From contig NZ_LT899436.1 of assembly GCF_900198195.1 (NCBI RefSeq), positions 1,343,501 through 1,407,500 on the forward strand: 64,000 nucleotides of DNA, read 5' to 3'. Below, piece after piece: positions 40,570-50,178 of the stretch. Under the pieces are notes generated by a model that worked only from the letters and a program-made list of their open reading frames with translations, had not been told where the DNA came from and made no database searches. Origin of the DNA: Tenacibaculum jejuense (GTDB lineage: Bacteria > Bacteroidota > Bacteroidia > Flavobacteriales > Flavobacteriaceae). The translations under genes were made by a program, and so were the position numbers. Each line of letters opens with the position of its first letter. Position 1 is the stretch's first letter.

Positions 40570-41709
40570 ATGAATCTATTTAAATTTATTCCCTTAGCTG
40601 TTCTAGCTATTAGCATGTTTACATCTTGTTCAGATGATAATGATAACAATGATAATGACAGCGAAAAAAGACCATTAATTATTGCTCACAGAGGAGCACA
40701 ATCTATTTTACCAGAGCATACGATTGAAGGTTTCACAAAAGCAATTGAATTAGAAGCAGATTTTATTGAACCAGATTTAGTTTTAACTAAAGACGGTCAT
40801 TTAATCGTTAGGCATGAGCCTATGTTATCTGGAACAACTAACGTAGCAGATGTAGAAGCATTCGCAAATTTAAAAACAACAAAAAACTTAGATGGTAAAA
40901 TGGTAACCGATTGGTTTGCTATAGATTTTACCTTAGCACAAATCAAACAATTAAAAGCAAAACAAGCTTATGCAGGAAGACCAACTAATTTTGATAATCA
41001 GTTTGATATTCCAACATTTGAAGAGGTAATTACTTTAGCAAAAACACAAACACAAACTACAGGTAGAACTATTGGAATTTATCCAGAAATTAAACATCCG
41101 TATTTCCATAACGAAGTTTTTGGTGCGCATTATATGGAAGATGAATTAATCAAAGTTTTAAAAGAGAATGATTACAATACAATTGAATCTGCAATTTTTG
41201 TTCAGTGTTTTGAAGTTGAACCATTACAATATATCAATACAAAATCACCTGTGAAGTTAGTACAGTTGATTTCTACTTATAATATTAATCAAGATGGATC
41301 TCTAGATTTTAATGTTCCAGACGGAGATTTCATTTCTTATGGTTCTCCTTATGATTTTTTTATAAACGGAGATCAAAGAACATATGAGTTTTTTACAACC
41401 AAAGAAGGAATGGAATTTACAGCTAGTTATGCCGATGGAATTGGGCCATGGAAACCTTTTATTATTTCTTACAAGACAGATGCAAATAATATTACAGTTT
41501 TAGAGCCAACAAACTTCATTGAATTAGCTCATGATTACGATTTACAAGTACATCCTTACACATTTAGAAATGAAAACACACAGTGGAGTGGAGGAAACCC
41601 AGAAACTGAATATCATTTGTTTTTCAATGCAGGTGTAGATGGATTATTTACTGATTACACTGATGAAGCTGTAAAAGCATTACAAACTTGGAAACAAAAT
41701 AAAGAGTAA
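40570..41709 (+). CDS. Glycerophosphodiester phosphodiesterase lipoprotein
   Basis: This 379-residue lipoprotein (signal ending MFTSC, then an Asp/Asn-rich spacer) is a GDPD-family enzyme of the periplasmic GlpQ type. It splits glycerophosphodiesters into glycerol-3-phosphate and an alcohol. The TIM-barrel motifs are clear: AHRGAQSILPEHT with His40 and Arg41 and the metal ligand Glu, then DFIEPDLVLTKDGHLIVRHEP, and GIYPEIKHP. The C-terminal strand YDLQVHPYTFR is also typical of GlpQ. The length fits the GlpQ subgroup. It is probably a single-gene unit ended by the terminator at 41731. Confidence 0.9.
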   Translation: MNLFKFIPLAVLAISMFTSCSDDNDNNDNDSEKRPLIIAHRGAQSILPEHTIEGFTKAIELEADFIEPDLVLTKDGHLIVRHEPMLSGTTNVADVEAFANLKTTKNLDGKMVTDWFAIDFTLAQIKQLKAKQAYAGRPTNFDNQFDIPTFEEVITLAKTQTQTTGRTIGIYPEIKHPYFHNEVFGAHYMEDELIKVLKENDYNTIESAIFVQCFEVEPLQYINTKSPVKLVQLISTYNINQDGSLDFNVPDGDFISYGSPYDFFINGDQRTYEFFTTKEGMEFTASYADGIGPWKPFIISYKTDANNITVLEPTNFIELAHDYDLQVHPYTFRNENTQWSGGNPETEYHLFFNAGVDGLFTDYTDEAVKALQTWKQNKE

Positions 41710-41730
41710 AAAAATAATATGATAACAATG

Positions 41731-41766
41731 AAAACTACTTTACAGAGAATGTAAAGTAGTTTTTTT
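41731..41766 (+). terminator. Rho-independent terminator after the glycerophosphodiesterase gene
   Basis: AAAACTACTTTACA (41731-41744) pairs perfectly with 41750-41763 around a 5-nt loop, followed by a T run that ends at the stop of convergent tsaD. Confidence 0.87.
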
Positions 41767-42793
41767 ATTCTGTTACTTTTAAACGAGCTTTTGCAGAAAC
41801 AGAAAAATCTGCAAAATCATTGTTTAAATATTTTAAATAACCAACTATAGCAATCATAGCAGCATTATCAGTTGTATATTGAAACTTTGGAATGTAAGTT
41901 GTCCATCCCCAATGTTTCTCTGCTAATTGTAGTCGTTTTCTAATTTCAGAATTTGCAGAAACACCACCAGCAATAGCAATATGTTTTATGCCTGTTTGTT
42001 TTACAGTGTTTTTTAATTTCTTCATTAATATTTCTACAATTGTATGTTGTATAGAGGCACAAATATCAACTAAGTTTTCTTCTATAAAATTCGGATTCTC
42101 TTTTACATTTTTCTGAACAAAATATAAAATCTGAGTTTTTAAACCACTAAAACTAAACTCTAAATCACCAACTTTTGGTTGTGTAAAAGCAAATGCTTTA
42201 GGATTTCCTTCTTTGGCGTATTTGTCAATTAAAGGTCCGCCTGGATAAGGTAAACCTAAAATTTTTGCAGATTTATCAAAAGCTTCTCCAACAGCGTCAT
42301 CTATGGTTTCTCCAAGAACTTCCATTTCAAAATGATTCGAAATTTTCACAATCTGTGTATGTCCACCACTAATGGTTAAACAAATAAAAGGGAAAGGAGG
42401 AATTTTACTGCCTTCTTCTTCTATAAAATGTGCTAAAACATGACCTTGCATATGGTTTACATCCAATAAAGGAATATTTAAACCAAGAGCTAAAGATTTG
42501 GCAAAAGATGTTCCCACAAGAAGTGAACCCATTAAACCAGGACCTCTTGTAAAAGCAATTCCTCTTAAATCAGATTTTGTAATTCCAGCTTGTGCTATCG
42601 CCTGTTGAACCACGGGAACAATATGTTGTTGGTGAGCTCTCGAAGCTAATTCAGGAACTACACCACCATACTTAGCATGAACTTCTTGGTTTGCTACAAC
42701 ATTACTCAAAACTTTACCATTGTGAATTACAGCAGCACTAGTATCGTCACAAGAACTTTCTATACCTAAAATATAAATAGATTTTTCGCTCAA
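41765..42793 (-). CDS. tsaD: tRNA N6-adenosine threonylcarbamoyltransferase
   Basis: TsaD transfers the threonylcarbamoyl group to adenosine 37 of ANN-reading tRNAs, in a complex with TsaB and TsaE. The 342-residue form shows the ASKHA fold: IYILGIESSCDDTSAAV at the start, the metal-binding HMQGH, the LTISGGHTQIV loop, and AGGVSANSEIRKRL. I chose a TTG start at 42793, which gives the normal N-terminus (SEKSIYILGIESS). A longer frame to an ATG at 42868 would add 25 residues with no family match, and a -7 promoter box lies inside that extension. It is divergent from tamB. Confidence 0.92.
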   Translation of the reverse strand: MSEKSIYILGIESSCDDTSAAVIHNGKVLSNVVANQEVHAKYGGVVPELASRAHQQHIVPVVQQAIAQAGITKSDLRGIAFTRGPGLMGSLLVGTSFAKSLALGLNIPLLDVNHMQGHVLAHFIEEEGSKIPPFPFICLTISGGHTQIVKISNHFEMEVLGETIDDAVGEAFDKSAKILGLPYPGGPLIDKYAKEGNPKAFAFTQPKVGDLEFSFSGLKTQILYFVQKNVKENPNFIEENLVDICASIQHTIVEILMKKLKNTVKQTGIKHIAIAGGVSANSEIRKRLQLAEKHWGWTTYIPKFQYTTDNAAMIAIVGYLKYLNNDFADFSVSAKARLKVTE

Positions 42794-42815
42794 AACTGTT
42801 TGAATTTTATCAATG

Positions 42816-42823
42816 CAAAAATA
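42816..42823 (-). promoter_or_regulatory. Candidate -7 promoter box of tsaD
   Basis: On the minus strand it reads TATTTTTG, a full match to TAnnTTTG, 22 nt before the TTG at 42793. Transcripts starting here could not include the ATG at 42868, which supports the TTG start. Confidence 0.45.
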
Positions 42824-42918
42824 TTCATAATACGTTAGATATTCGTTAAAATTGGCGTTTCTTTGCAATAAGGCAAAATTTTTGTAGTTTCTTTCTGAAA
42901 AATTAGGAGTTCGGTATC

Positions 42919-45900
42919 ATTAGAAGAATAAGAAAAATAACGTTTAGAGTTTTAGCAGTATTGGCAGCTCTTTTATTACTTTTAGTAATAGTATTATCTA
43001 TTCCAGCTGTTCAAAGTAAATTAGCTAAAATCGCTACAAAACGTATAAACGAAGATTTCAATACAAATATTATCATTAAAAAAATTGATTTATCTTTTTT
43101 AGGTAATGTTCAGTTGAAAGATGTTGAAATTAGAGACCACCATAACGATACCCTAATTTTCGTAAAAAACCTTAAAACTTCACTTCAAAATGCCAAAAAA
43201 GTTGTAGACAATAAAGTAAATTTAGGAGATGTTAGTTTATCTGGAGTTCACTTTTATATGAAGATTTATAAAGATGAAAAAGAAGATAATTTAGCAGTTT
43301 TTATAAAAAGCTTTGAAGATGGAAGTGATGATAAAAAAAGTGATACTCCTTTTACTTTAAATGCAAAAAACATTTACTTAGAAGATTTAAATTATAAAAT
43401 CTCAGATGATAATAGGAGGAGTCCTTTACAATATGCAGCATATAATGCAGGTGGAAGTATTCAAGATTTTAAACTCATAGGTCCAGATGTATATGCCAAT
43501 ATAAGAGGGTTATATTTAACTGATGATAGAGGTTTACATATTACAAATTTAACAACCGATTTTTTTTACAGTAAAACTGAAATGGATTTTAAAAATACGA
43601 CCATTAAGACTAATAATGGAACATTTTTAAAAGCAGACATTATTTTCGATTACAAACGAAAAGATTTAGCCAGTTTTACAGACAAAGTAAAAATTAAAGC
43701 AAACTTTAAGAAAAGTACACTTGCTGTTAAAGATGCAAACAAATTCTATGGAGAACTTAGAGGGAATGATAAATTAATTTTTACTGGTTATGTAGCTGGA
43801 ACGTTGAATAACTTTAGCGCAAGAAATATTAATATGTACTCAAAGAACGGAATGATCATCCGTGGAGATATGGATTTTGTCAATGCATTTAATACAGATA
43901 GAGGTTTTTTATTTGATGCAGATATAGTAAAAGTGTCTTCAAATTATAATCAGTTAAAGAGTATTTTACCAAATGTATTAGGGAAAACATTACCAAGTAA
44001 TTTCAAAAGAATAGGTAACTTCTCTTTATCAGGTTTATTAAGTTTAACTCCAGATCAAATGGATGCTACACTAAGTTTAGATTCTGAGTTAGGAAGTACA
44101 GTTTCAGATTTATTATTTACAAATATAGATGCGATAGACGAAGCAACTTACGATGGAGTTATTGAATTTGTTGATTTTGATATTGGAAAATTTGCAGAAA
44201 GTAAAGATTTAAAAAAAGTTTCACTTAAAGCCGATGTACAAGGAAGTGGATTCAACGTAGATAATATCAATTCATCTATTATAGGAAAAGTTACTCGATT
44301 AGATTTTAGAGGATATACATATCAAGATCTTAATGTAAATGGTCAGTTTCAAAATAGAAAGTTTGACGGATATCTACAATCAAGTGACGAAAATTTTAAA
44401 CTGGATTTTAAAGGACTAGCTGATTTTTCTTCTGAAACTCATAAGTTCGATTTTATTGCAGATATTGATAAACTAGATTTAAAGAAAACCAATTTTTTTG
44501 ATCGTGATAGTATCTCTGAGTTAAAAGGAAAAATTCAATTAGATCTTGTCGGAAATACTTTTGATGATATTATCGGAAAAGCAACTTTTGAAAATCTTAT
44601 TTACAAAAATGAAAAGAAAACTTTTTCATTTAAAAACTTCAATATTAAATCATCAGTAAAAGATAGCATTAAAACTATTGAAGTGAATTCGTCTGATATT
44701 GTAAAAGGAAAGTTAGAAGGGAAATTCTACTTTAATGATATATTACCAGTATTTCAAAATGCTTTAGGTAGTGTTTACACTAACTATGAAGCTATACCAA
44801 TTGATAAACATCAGTTCTTAAATTTTGATTTTACAATTTATAATCAAATTGTAGGTGTATTTTTACCCGATATATCTATTGGAAAAAATACTAGAATAAA
44901 AGGAAGAATTAATTCAGATAAAAATGCGGTTAAACTCACATTTTCTTCACCGAATATAAAAGCCTACGAGAACGACGTTAAAGATGTAGTATTAAGAGTA
45001 GATAATAAAAACAAACTATACAACACACATTTAACTGCACAGAAAATAGCTAATAAATATTATGATATTAGCAAACTTAATTTAGTAAATAGAACAGCAA
45101 ACGATACATTATTTTTTAAGTCTACATTTAAGGGAGGAAAAAAAGAGAAAGAGAGTTATGACTTGAATTTCTTCTATACTATAAATCCAGCTCATGAATC
45201 TGTTGTCGGTTTACAAAAATCGACATTCAATCACAATAATTTTGATTGGATAATTAACCCAAAAGCAGATAAAAACAATAAGTTAGCTTTTAACTTAAAA
45301 CAAAATGTTTATAAACTCAGTCCATTACAACTAATATCAGGAGAACAAAAAATAGATTTAGAAGGAACTTTAATAGGAGAGCACGAAAAAGATATTAAAG
45401 CCAGTTTTAAACAGGTAGAATTATTAAGTTTTCTTCCAGAAATGGAAGGGTTAACTTTAGGAGGAGCATTAAATGGTAATGTTGCACTTAAAGAAAAAGG
45501 AGGAAAAATAGAACCTAAAGCAGATATTGTTATCAATGATGTTTTAGTGAATGATTTTTCACAAGGTACTCTGAAGGCAAAAATTGAAGGAGAAAACTCA
45601 TTAAATAAGTATAATGTTGATATCTCTTTACGTGATTATAATTTTGATAACGTAAAAGTAAAAGGTGGTATAGATTTTACAAATACCAAAAAGCCTCAAA
45701 TTGATTTTAAAGTTAACTTTAAAGAATATGAATTAAATGGTTTTACTGATTTTGGTGGTGAAGTAATTTCGAATATAAGAGGACGTTTATCTGGAGATTT
45801 TACAGCTAAAGGATTAGCTTATAATCCTGATTTTAAAGGAGAATTACAACTTGATGATGCTGGTTTAACGTTTCCATATTTAAATATTGACTTTGACCTT

Positions 45901-47391
45901 ATTGAAAACACTAAAATTAAACTAGAAAATCAAACATTCTATATTGGTAATATCATAATAAAAGATACCAAGTATGATACTAAAGGGTATTTAAACGGAA
46001 CAATTACACACAGTAATTTCGAACAATGGTATTTAAAACTTGATCTAGATACGCCTAATTTATTAGTCTTAGATACAAAAGAAGCTGAAGATATTCCATA
46101 CTACGGAAAAGGGTTTATTAGAGGAAATGCTAGAATACGAGGTTTAACAAGTAATTTAAGTATAAATGTTAATGGAAGAACAGAAAAAGGAACTTTATTT
46201 GTTATTCCTTTAAATGATGTTACTACAATTGATAACTACAAATTAATTCGTTTTAAAACAAATGAAGAAGTAAATCAAGAAGAAATAAGTATTGAAAAAA
46301 TCAAAGGAGTGAATCTTAAATTTGATTTAGATGTTACTAAAGATGCTATTGCCCAAGTTGTAATTGATAAAGTTTCTGGAAGTGATTTAAAAGGTAGTGG
46401 AAATGGAAATTTGCATATAGAAATTGATACACGTGGTAAATTTATTATGGATGGTGCTATTACGATTGATAATGGAGTTTATAATTTTAAATACGGAGGA
46501 ATTATTAGTAAACCTTTTCAAGTACAACGTGGAGGTACAATTTCGTGGACTGGAGATCCTTTAAAAGCACAGCTCGATTTAACAGCGATTTATCAAACCA
46601 AGGCCAATCCTGCTCAATTATTAGATAATATAAATTCGACAAGAAAAATACCTATCGATCTTTACACACATATCACAGGAGGATTATTTGACTCTAAACA
46701 AGAATTTGATATAAGAATTCCTAACGCAAATTCTACAGTAGCTTCAGAACTTGAATTTAAATTAAACGAAAATGATATCAATACCAAAATGCAGCATTTT
46801 ACTTTTTTAATGGCTTTTGGTACGTTTTATAATGAAGAAAATATAGGAAATAGTGCCTCAAACGGATTAACAGGTACTGCAGCTCAAGTGGCTTCAAATA
46901 TTTTATCAAGTGTAATAAATAAAGAAGATAGTAAATTTAAAATAGGAGTTGCGTACACACAAGGAGATAGAACAAATGTTGAACAACTTCAAAATAATAT
47001 AGACGATCAGGTCGATTTATCCTTTTCAACTCAAATTTCAGATCGTGTTTTAGTAAATGGAGCTTTAGGTGTTCCTATTGGAACAAATACACAAACAAGC
47101 GTAGTAGATGTAAAGGTAGAAGTATTGTTAAATGAAGAAGGTACTTTAAGAGGAACATTCTTTAATAAACCTAATGATATTCAATTTGATATTGATAATG
47201 AAGGATATACCCAAGGTTTAGGTTTGTCTTATCAAGTAAATTTCAATACTTTAGGAGAATTAGGTGAGAAGCTAGGGCTAAAGAAAAAGAAGCAAAAAAA
47301 GAAAAAAGAAGTAAAAAAAGATAGTATTATTGTAAAGAGAAGTTTGATAAAATTCAAAAAAAAACAAGACACTACAAAAATAAAAGAATGA
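42919..47391 (+). CDS. tamB: TamB-family translocation and assembly module protein
   Basis: This large protein (about 1490 residues) is a TamB/AsmA-like bridge between inner and outer membrane, thought to carry lipids or help barrel assembly. It begins with a membrane anchor followed by PAVQSKLAKIATKRIN, has a long beta-rich middle with repeated FDFIADIDKLDLKK-like strands, and ends with the TamB (DUF490) domain, in which MDGAITIDNGVYNFKYGG and FLMAFGTFYNEENIG are typical, then a Lys-rich tail. The start is uncertain. The frame is open only from 42907 and has no ATG; the TTG at 42961 would cut off the charged RRIRK stretch before the anchor. I therefore place the start at ATT 42919, preceded by AGGAG at 42905-42909. 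The stop overlaps the next gene by 4 nt. Confidence 0.83.
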   Translation: MRRIRKITFRVLAVLAALLLLLVIVLSIPAVQSKLAKIATKRINEDFNTNIIIKKIDLSFLGNVQLKDVEIRDHHNDTLIFVKNLKTSLQNAKKVVDNKVNLGDVSLSGVHFYMKIYKDEKEDNLAVFIKSFEDGSDDKKSDTPFTLNAKNIYLEDLNYKISDDNRRSPLQYAAYNAGGSIQDFKLIGPDVYANIRGLYLTDDRGLHITNLTTDFFYSKTEMDFKNTTIKTNNGTFLKADIIFDYKRKDLASFTDKVKIKANFKKSTLAVKDANKFYGELRGNDKLIFTGYVAGTLNNFSARNINMYSKNGMIIRGDMDFVNAFNTDRGFLFDADIVKVSSNYNQLKSILPNVLGKTLPSNFKRIGNFSLSGLLSLTPDQMDATLSLDSELGSTVSDLLFTNIDAIDEATYDGVIEFVDFDIGKFAESKDLKKVSLKADVQGSGFNVDNINSSIIGKVTRLDFRGYTYQDLNVNGQFQNRKFDGYLQSSDENFKLDFKGLADFSSETHKFDFIADIDKLDLKKTNFFDRDSISELKGKIQLDLVGNTFDDIIGKATFENLIYKNEKKTFSFKNFNIKSSVKDSIKTIEVNSSDIVKGKLEGKFYFNDILPVFQNALGSVYTNYEAIPIDKHQFLNFDFTIYNQIVGVFLPDISIGKNTRIKGRINSDKNAVKLTFSSPNIKAYENDVKDVVLRVDNKNKLYNTHLTAQKIANKYYDISKLNLVNRTANDTLFFKSTFKGGKKEKESYDLNFFYTINPAHESVVGLQKSTFNHNNFDWIINPKADKNNKLAFNLKQNVYKLSPLQLISGEQKIDLEGTLIGEHEKDIKASFKQVELLSFLPEMEGLTLGGALNGNVALKEKGGKIEPKADIVINDVLVNDFSQGTLKAKIEGENSLNKYNVDISLRDYNFDNVKVKGGIDFTNTKKPQIDFKVNFKEYELNGFTDFGGEVISNIRGRLSGDFTAKGLAYNPDFKGELQLDDAGLTFPYLNIDFDLIENTKIKLENQTFYIGNIIIKDTKYDTKGYLNGTITHSNFEQWYLKLDLDTPNLLVLDTKEAEDIPYYGKGFIRGNARIRGLTSNLSINVNGRTEKGTLFVIPLNDVTTIDNYKLIRFKTNEEVNQEEISIEKIKGVNLKFDLDVTKDAIAQVVIDKVSGSDLKGSGNGNLHIEIDTRGKFIMDGAITIDNGVYNFKYGGIISKPFQVQRGGTISWTGDPLKAQLDLTAIYQTKANPAQLLDNINSTRKIPIDLYTHITGGLFDSKQEFDIRIPNANSTVASELEFKLNENDINTKMQHFTFLMAFGTFYNEENIGNSASNGLTGTAAQVASNILSSVINKEDSKFKIGVAYTQGDRTNVEQLQNNIDDQVDLSFSTQISDRVLVNGALGVPIGTNTQTSVVDVKVEVLLNEEGTLRGTFFNKPNDIQFDIDNEGYTQGLGLSYQVNFNTLGELGEKLGLKKKKQKKKKEVKKDSIIVKRSLIKFKKKQDTTKIKE

Positions 47392-48308
47392 GCCGAACAA
47401 CTAAAAACTATATAGTTTTAGCTTTAAAAGGAATGGCAATGGGGGCAGCAGACGTTGTGCCAGGAGTATCAGGAGGAACAATAGCATTTATTTCAGGAAT
47501 TTACGAAGAATTACTACAATCTATAAGTAATATAAATTTAAGTTTGTTTAAAACCCTAAAAAAAGAAGGGTTGAAAACAGCTTGGCAGCAACTAAATGGG
47601 AATTTTTTACTAGCACTATTTTCAGGTATTCTTATAAGTGTTTTGTCACTAGCTAAAATCATTTCTTGGTTATTAGAAACCAAACCAATTTTAGTATGGT
47701 CTTTTTTCTTTGGCTTAGTTTTAGCAAGTGTTATTTATGTTGGAAGACAAATCAAACAATGGAATATATTATCATTCATTTTAATAGTTTCAGCTGCTGT
47801 AACAGCTTATATAATAACAACTTTACCTCCATTAGTTTCTGAAAGCTCATCAAATATATTTTTATTTCTTTCTGGTGCGATAGCAATTTGCGCTATGATT
47901 TTACCTGGAATTTCAGGGTCTTTTATTTTGGTCCTGTTAGGAGCTTACAAGCCAATATTAAATGCGGTAAGTTCTAGAGATTTTGTAACTATTGCTTTTG
48001 TTGCATTAGGATCTATAGTTGGATTGTTATCATTTTCAAGAGTATTAAAATGGTTATTTGCAAATTATAAAAACTATACGTTAGCAGCATTAACAGGTTT
48101 TATTATCGGTTCATTAAACAAGATCTGGCCTTGGAAAAAGGTTTTAACCTACAGAACTAATTCTCATGGAGAAAAAGAAGCTTTTAACGAATTATCAGTA
48201 TCCCCTTTTTCTTTTGATGGTGATCCGCAATTAACTTATGCAGTAATTTTATCAATCATTGGTTTTAGCTTAATTATTCTTTTAGAAAAATTAGCAGTTA
48301 AAGAGTAA
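47388..48308 (+). CDS. DUF368 (PopT-like) undecaprenyl-phosphate transporter, paralog 1
   Basis: This 306-residue polytopic membrane protein belongs to DUF368, a family recently shown in other bacteria (PopT) to recycle undecaprenyl phosphate across the inner membrane for wall and surface glycan synthesis. The two halves carry matching signatures: ADVVPGVSGGTIAF near the N-terminus and MILPGISGSFILVLLGAY in the middle, as expected of an inverted-repeat carrier. Its ATG overlaps the tamB stop (ATGA at 47388-47391), so translation is coupled. A second DUF368 gene follows after 19 nt. Confidence 0.9.
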   Translation: MSRTTKNYIVLALKGMAMGAADVVPGVSGGTIAFISGIYEELLQSISNINLSLFKTLKKEGLKTAWQQLNGNFLLALFSGILISVLSLAKIISWLLETKPILVWSFFFGLVLASVIYVGRQIKQWNILSFILIVSAAVTAYIITTLPPLVSESSSNIFLFLSGAIAICAMILPGISGSFILVLLGAYKPILNAVSSRDFVTIAFVALGSIVGLLSFSRVLKWLFANYKNYTLAALTGFIIGSLNKIWPWKKVLTYRTNSHGEKEAFNELSVSPFSFDGDPQLTYAVILSIIGFSLIILLEKLAVKE

Positions 48309-48327
48309 TTATTGATACCTTAGAGGT

Positions 48328-49335
48328 ATGTATAAAGAGCGAACATTTCTTGAAAAATTAAATCTTTTTTTAAAAGGTTTAACCATGGGAGGAGCCAATA
48401 AAGTTCCTGGAGTATCTGGAGGAATGGTAGCTTTTGTTATGGGCTTCTATGAAGAATTGATTTATACTTTTCAAAGAGTAAATAAAACAGCTTTTAAACT
48501 ATTAATCAGAGGCAAATTTAGAAGTTTTTCAAAGTATACAAACTTTCAGTTTTTAGTTTGGGTTATGTTGGGAAGCATGTGTAGTTATTTTAGTGTTTCT
48601 CTAATACTCGATTATTTTCTTAAGAATTATGAACTTTACGTTTGGGCATGGTTTTTCGGAATGATTATAGGTTCTATCTACTACATTTCTAAAGATTTTG
48701 GCAATTGGAATTATAAAAGTATACTTTCCTTAATTATTGGAGCTAGCATTGGATTAGCCATAAGTTTTATGACTCCTGCAAAGGAGAATGATAATTTATG
48801 GTTCGTTTTCGTGTGTGGAATTATAGGTGTTTCCGGAATGACTCTCCCAGGTTTATCAGGTTCATTTATTCTTATTTTATTGGGAAATTATGTGTTGCTT
48901 TTAGTCGATAGCGTAAATGTTTTTGGAGGAGTAATTGCCAGTGCTTTATCTGGAGATTTTTCAGCATTTAAAGACGCAGTAAAAGTAAGATATTTGAAAA
49001 TTATATCTGTATTTACTTTGGGTTCGGCCTTTGGCTTAGTTTCAATTTCCCATCTTTTAGGATATGTATTAAAACATTATAAAAATATTGTAACAGCTGT
49101 TATTATTGGGTTTATAAGCGGTTCCTTAGGTATTGTTTGGCCTTGGAAAAAAACTATTTATAAACAAGAAGATGGTAAACTCTTATTAGATAGTAAAGGG
49201 AATGAAATAGTAGAAAATTATGAGAGATTCATACCAAATATAGGAGAGTTAGATACATGGATTACTATAGGTTTTATTGCAGCTGGAGTACTACTTATTT
49301 TAATTATTGATTTTTATGGCAGAAAAAAGAAATAA
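48328..49335 (+). CDS. DUF368 (PopT-like) transporter, paralog 2
   Basis: This 335-residue membrane protein is a diverged paralog of its neighbour. It keeps both signatures (ANKVPGVSGGMVAF and MTLPGLSGSFILILLGNY) but differs in most other positions and has an additional hydrophilic stretch near the C-terminus (YKQEDGKLLLDSKGNEIVE) before the last helix. The tandem pair may serve different lipid carriers or different conditions; that is inference. The end of the gene overlaps the start of aroE by 20 nt. Confidence 0.9.
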   Translation: MYKERTFLEKLNLFLKGLTMGGANKVPGVSGGMVAFVMGFYEELIYTFQRVNKTAFKLLIRGKFRSFSKYTNFQFLVWVMLGSMCSYFSVSLILDYFLKNYELYVWAWFFGMIIGSIYYISKDFGNWNYKSILSLIIGASIGLAISFMTPAKENDNLWFVFVCGIIGVSGMTLPGLSGSFILILLGNYVLLLVDSVNVFGGVIASALSGDFSAFKDAVKVRYLKIISVFTLGSAFGLVSISHLLGYVLKHYKNIVTAVIIGFISGSLGIVWPWKKTIYKQEDGKLLLDSKGNEIVENYERFIPNIGELDTWITIGFIAAGVLLILIIDFYGRKKK

Positions 49336-50071
49336 AAAATTATTCGGATTAGTAGGAAAAAACATTTCCTATTCGTTTTCCAGAGGATATTTTGCAGAAA
49401 AATTTCAGAAATTAAATTTACAAGATCATGAGTATGTAAATTTTGACCTTACTGTTATCAATGAGTTAGATGATGTTTTAAAAGAACACGATTCTAGTTT
49501 AAAAGGAATGAATGTTACCATACCTTATAAAGAAGAAATACTTCCTTTTTTAGATAAGGTTGATAAAAAAGCTAAAAAGATAGGAGCCGTAAATACCGTT
49601 AAAATTACTAAGAAAGGAAAATTAAAAGGATATAATACTGATTATTATGGTTTTAAAAATTCATTAAAACCGTTGTTAAAAAAGAAGCACAAAAAAGCTT
49701 TAATTCTGGGTACTGGAGGAGCATCAAAAGCAGTTGCTTATGCATTAAAAAAATTAGATATAGAATATACCTATGTTACTAGAAAGGCAAAAGATGAAAC
49801 GATGCTTACTTATGATGATTTAAATCAGTCAATAATTGAAGATCATTTAATAATTGTCAATTGTACTCCTTTAGGAACTTCACCAAACATTTCAGAAAAG
49901 CCTAACATTCCTTATGAATTTATAGCAAAAGATCATATACTTTATGATTTAATTTATAATCCTGCTGAAACAGCATTTTTAAAATCTGGAAAAGATAACG
50001 GAGCTACAATTAAAAACGGATTACAAATGCTAGAGTTACAAGCTGAAAAGGCTTGGGATATCTGGAACTAA
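49316..50071 (+). CDS. aroE: Shikimate dehydrogenase
   Basis: AroE reduces 3-dehydroshikimate to shikimate with NADPH in aromatic amino-acid synthesis. The 251-residue protein shows ISYSFSRGYFAEKF (substrate serines), MNVTIPYKEEILPFLD with the catalytic Lys, GAVNTV, GYNTDYYGF with the catalytic Asp, and the Rossmann loop LGTGGASKAVAYALKKL. The end NGLQMLELQAEKAW is typical. I chose the ATG at 49316; the frame extends to a TTG at 49307 without added value. The gene overlaps the upstream DUF368 gene and is slightly shorter than enterobacterial AroE, as usual in Bacteroidota. Confidence 0.94.
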   Translation: MAEKRNKKLFGLVGKNISYSFSRGYFAEKFQKLNLQDHEYVNFDLTVINELDDVLKEHDSSLKGMNVTIPYKEEILPFLDKVDKKAKKIGAVNTVKITKKGKLKGYNTDYYGFKNSLKPLLKKKHKKALILGTGGASKAVAYALKKLDIEYTYVTRKAKDETMLTYDDLNQSIIEDHLIIVNCTPLGTSPNISEKPNIPYEFIAKDHILYDLIYNPAETAFLKSGKDNGATIKNGLQMLELQAEKAWDIWN

Positions 50072-50178
50072 TATTTTTTTATGTCTAAATAAAAGGATTG
50101 CCTTATTTAGAATCAAGATATATTCAATATTCCTTATCTTTATGTTCGAAATCAAATGGAACTATAAACATTTTTAAT

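Noticed and set aside
42794..42868. N-terminal 25-residue extension of TsaD from the ATG at 42868
   Set aside because: No family counterpart, and a promoter box lies within it; the TTG at 42793 gives the normal N-terminus.
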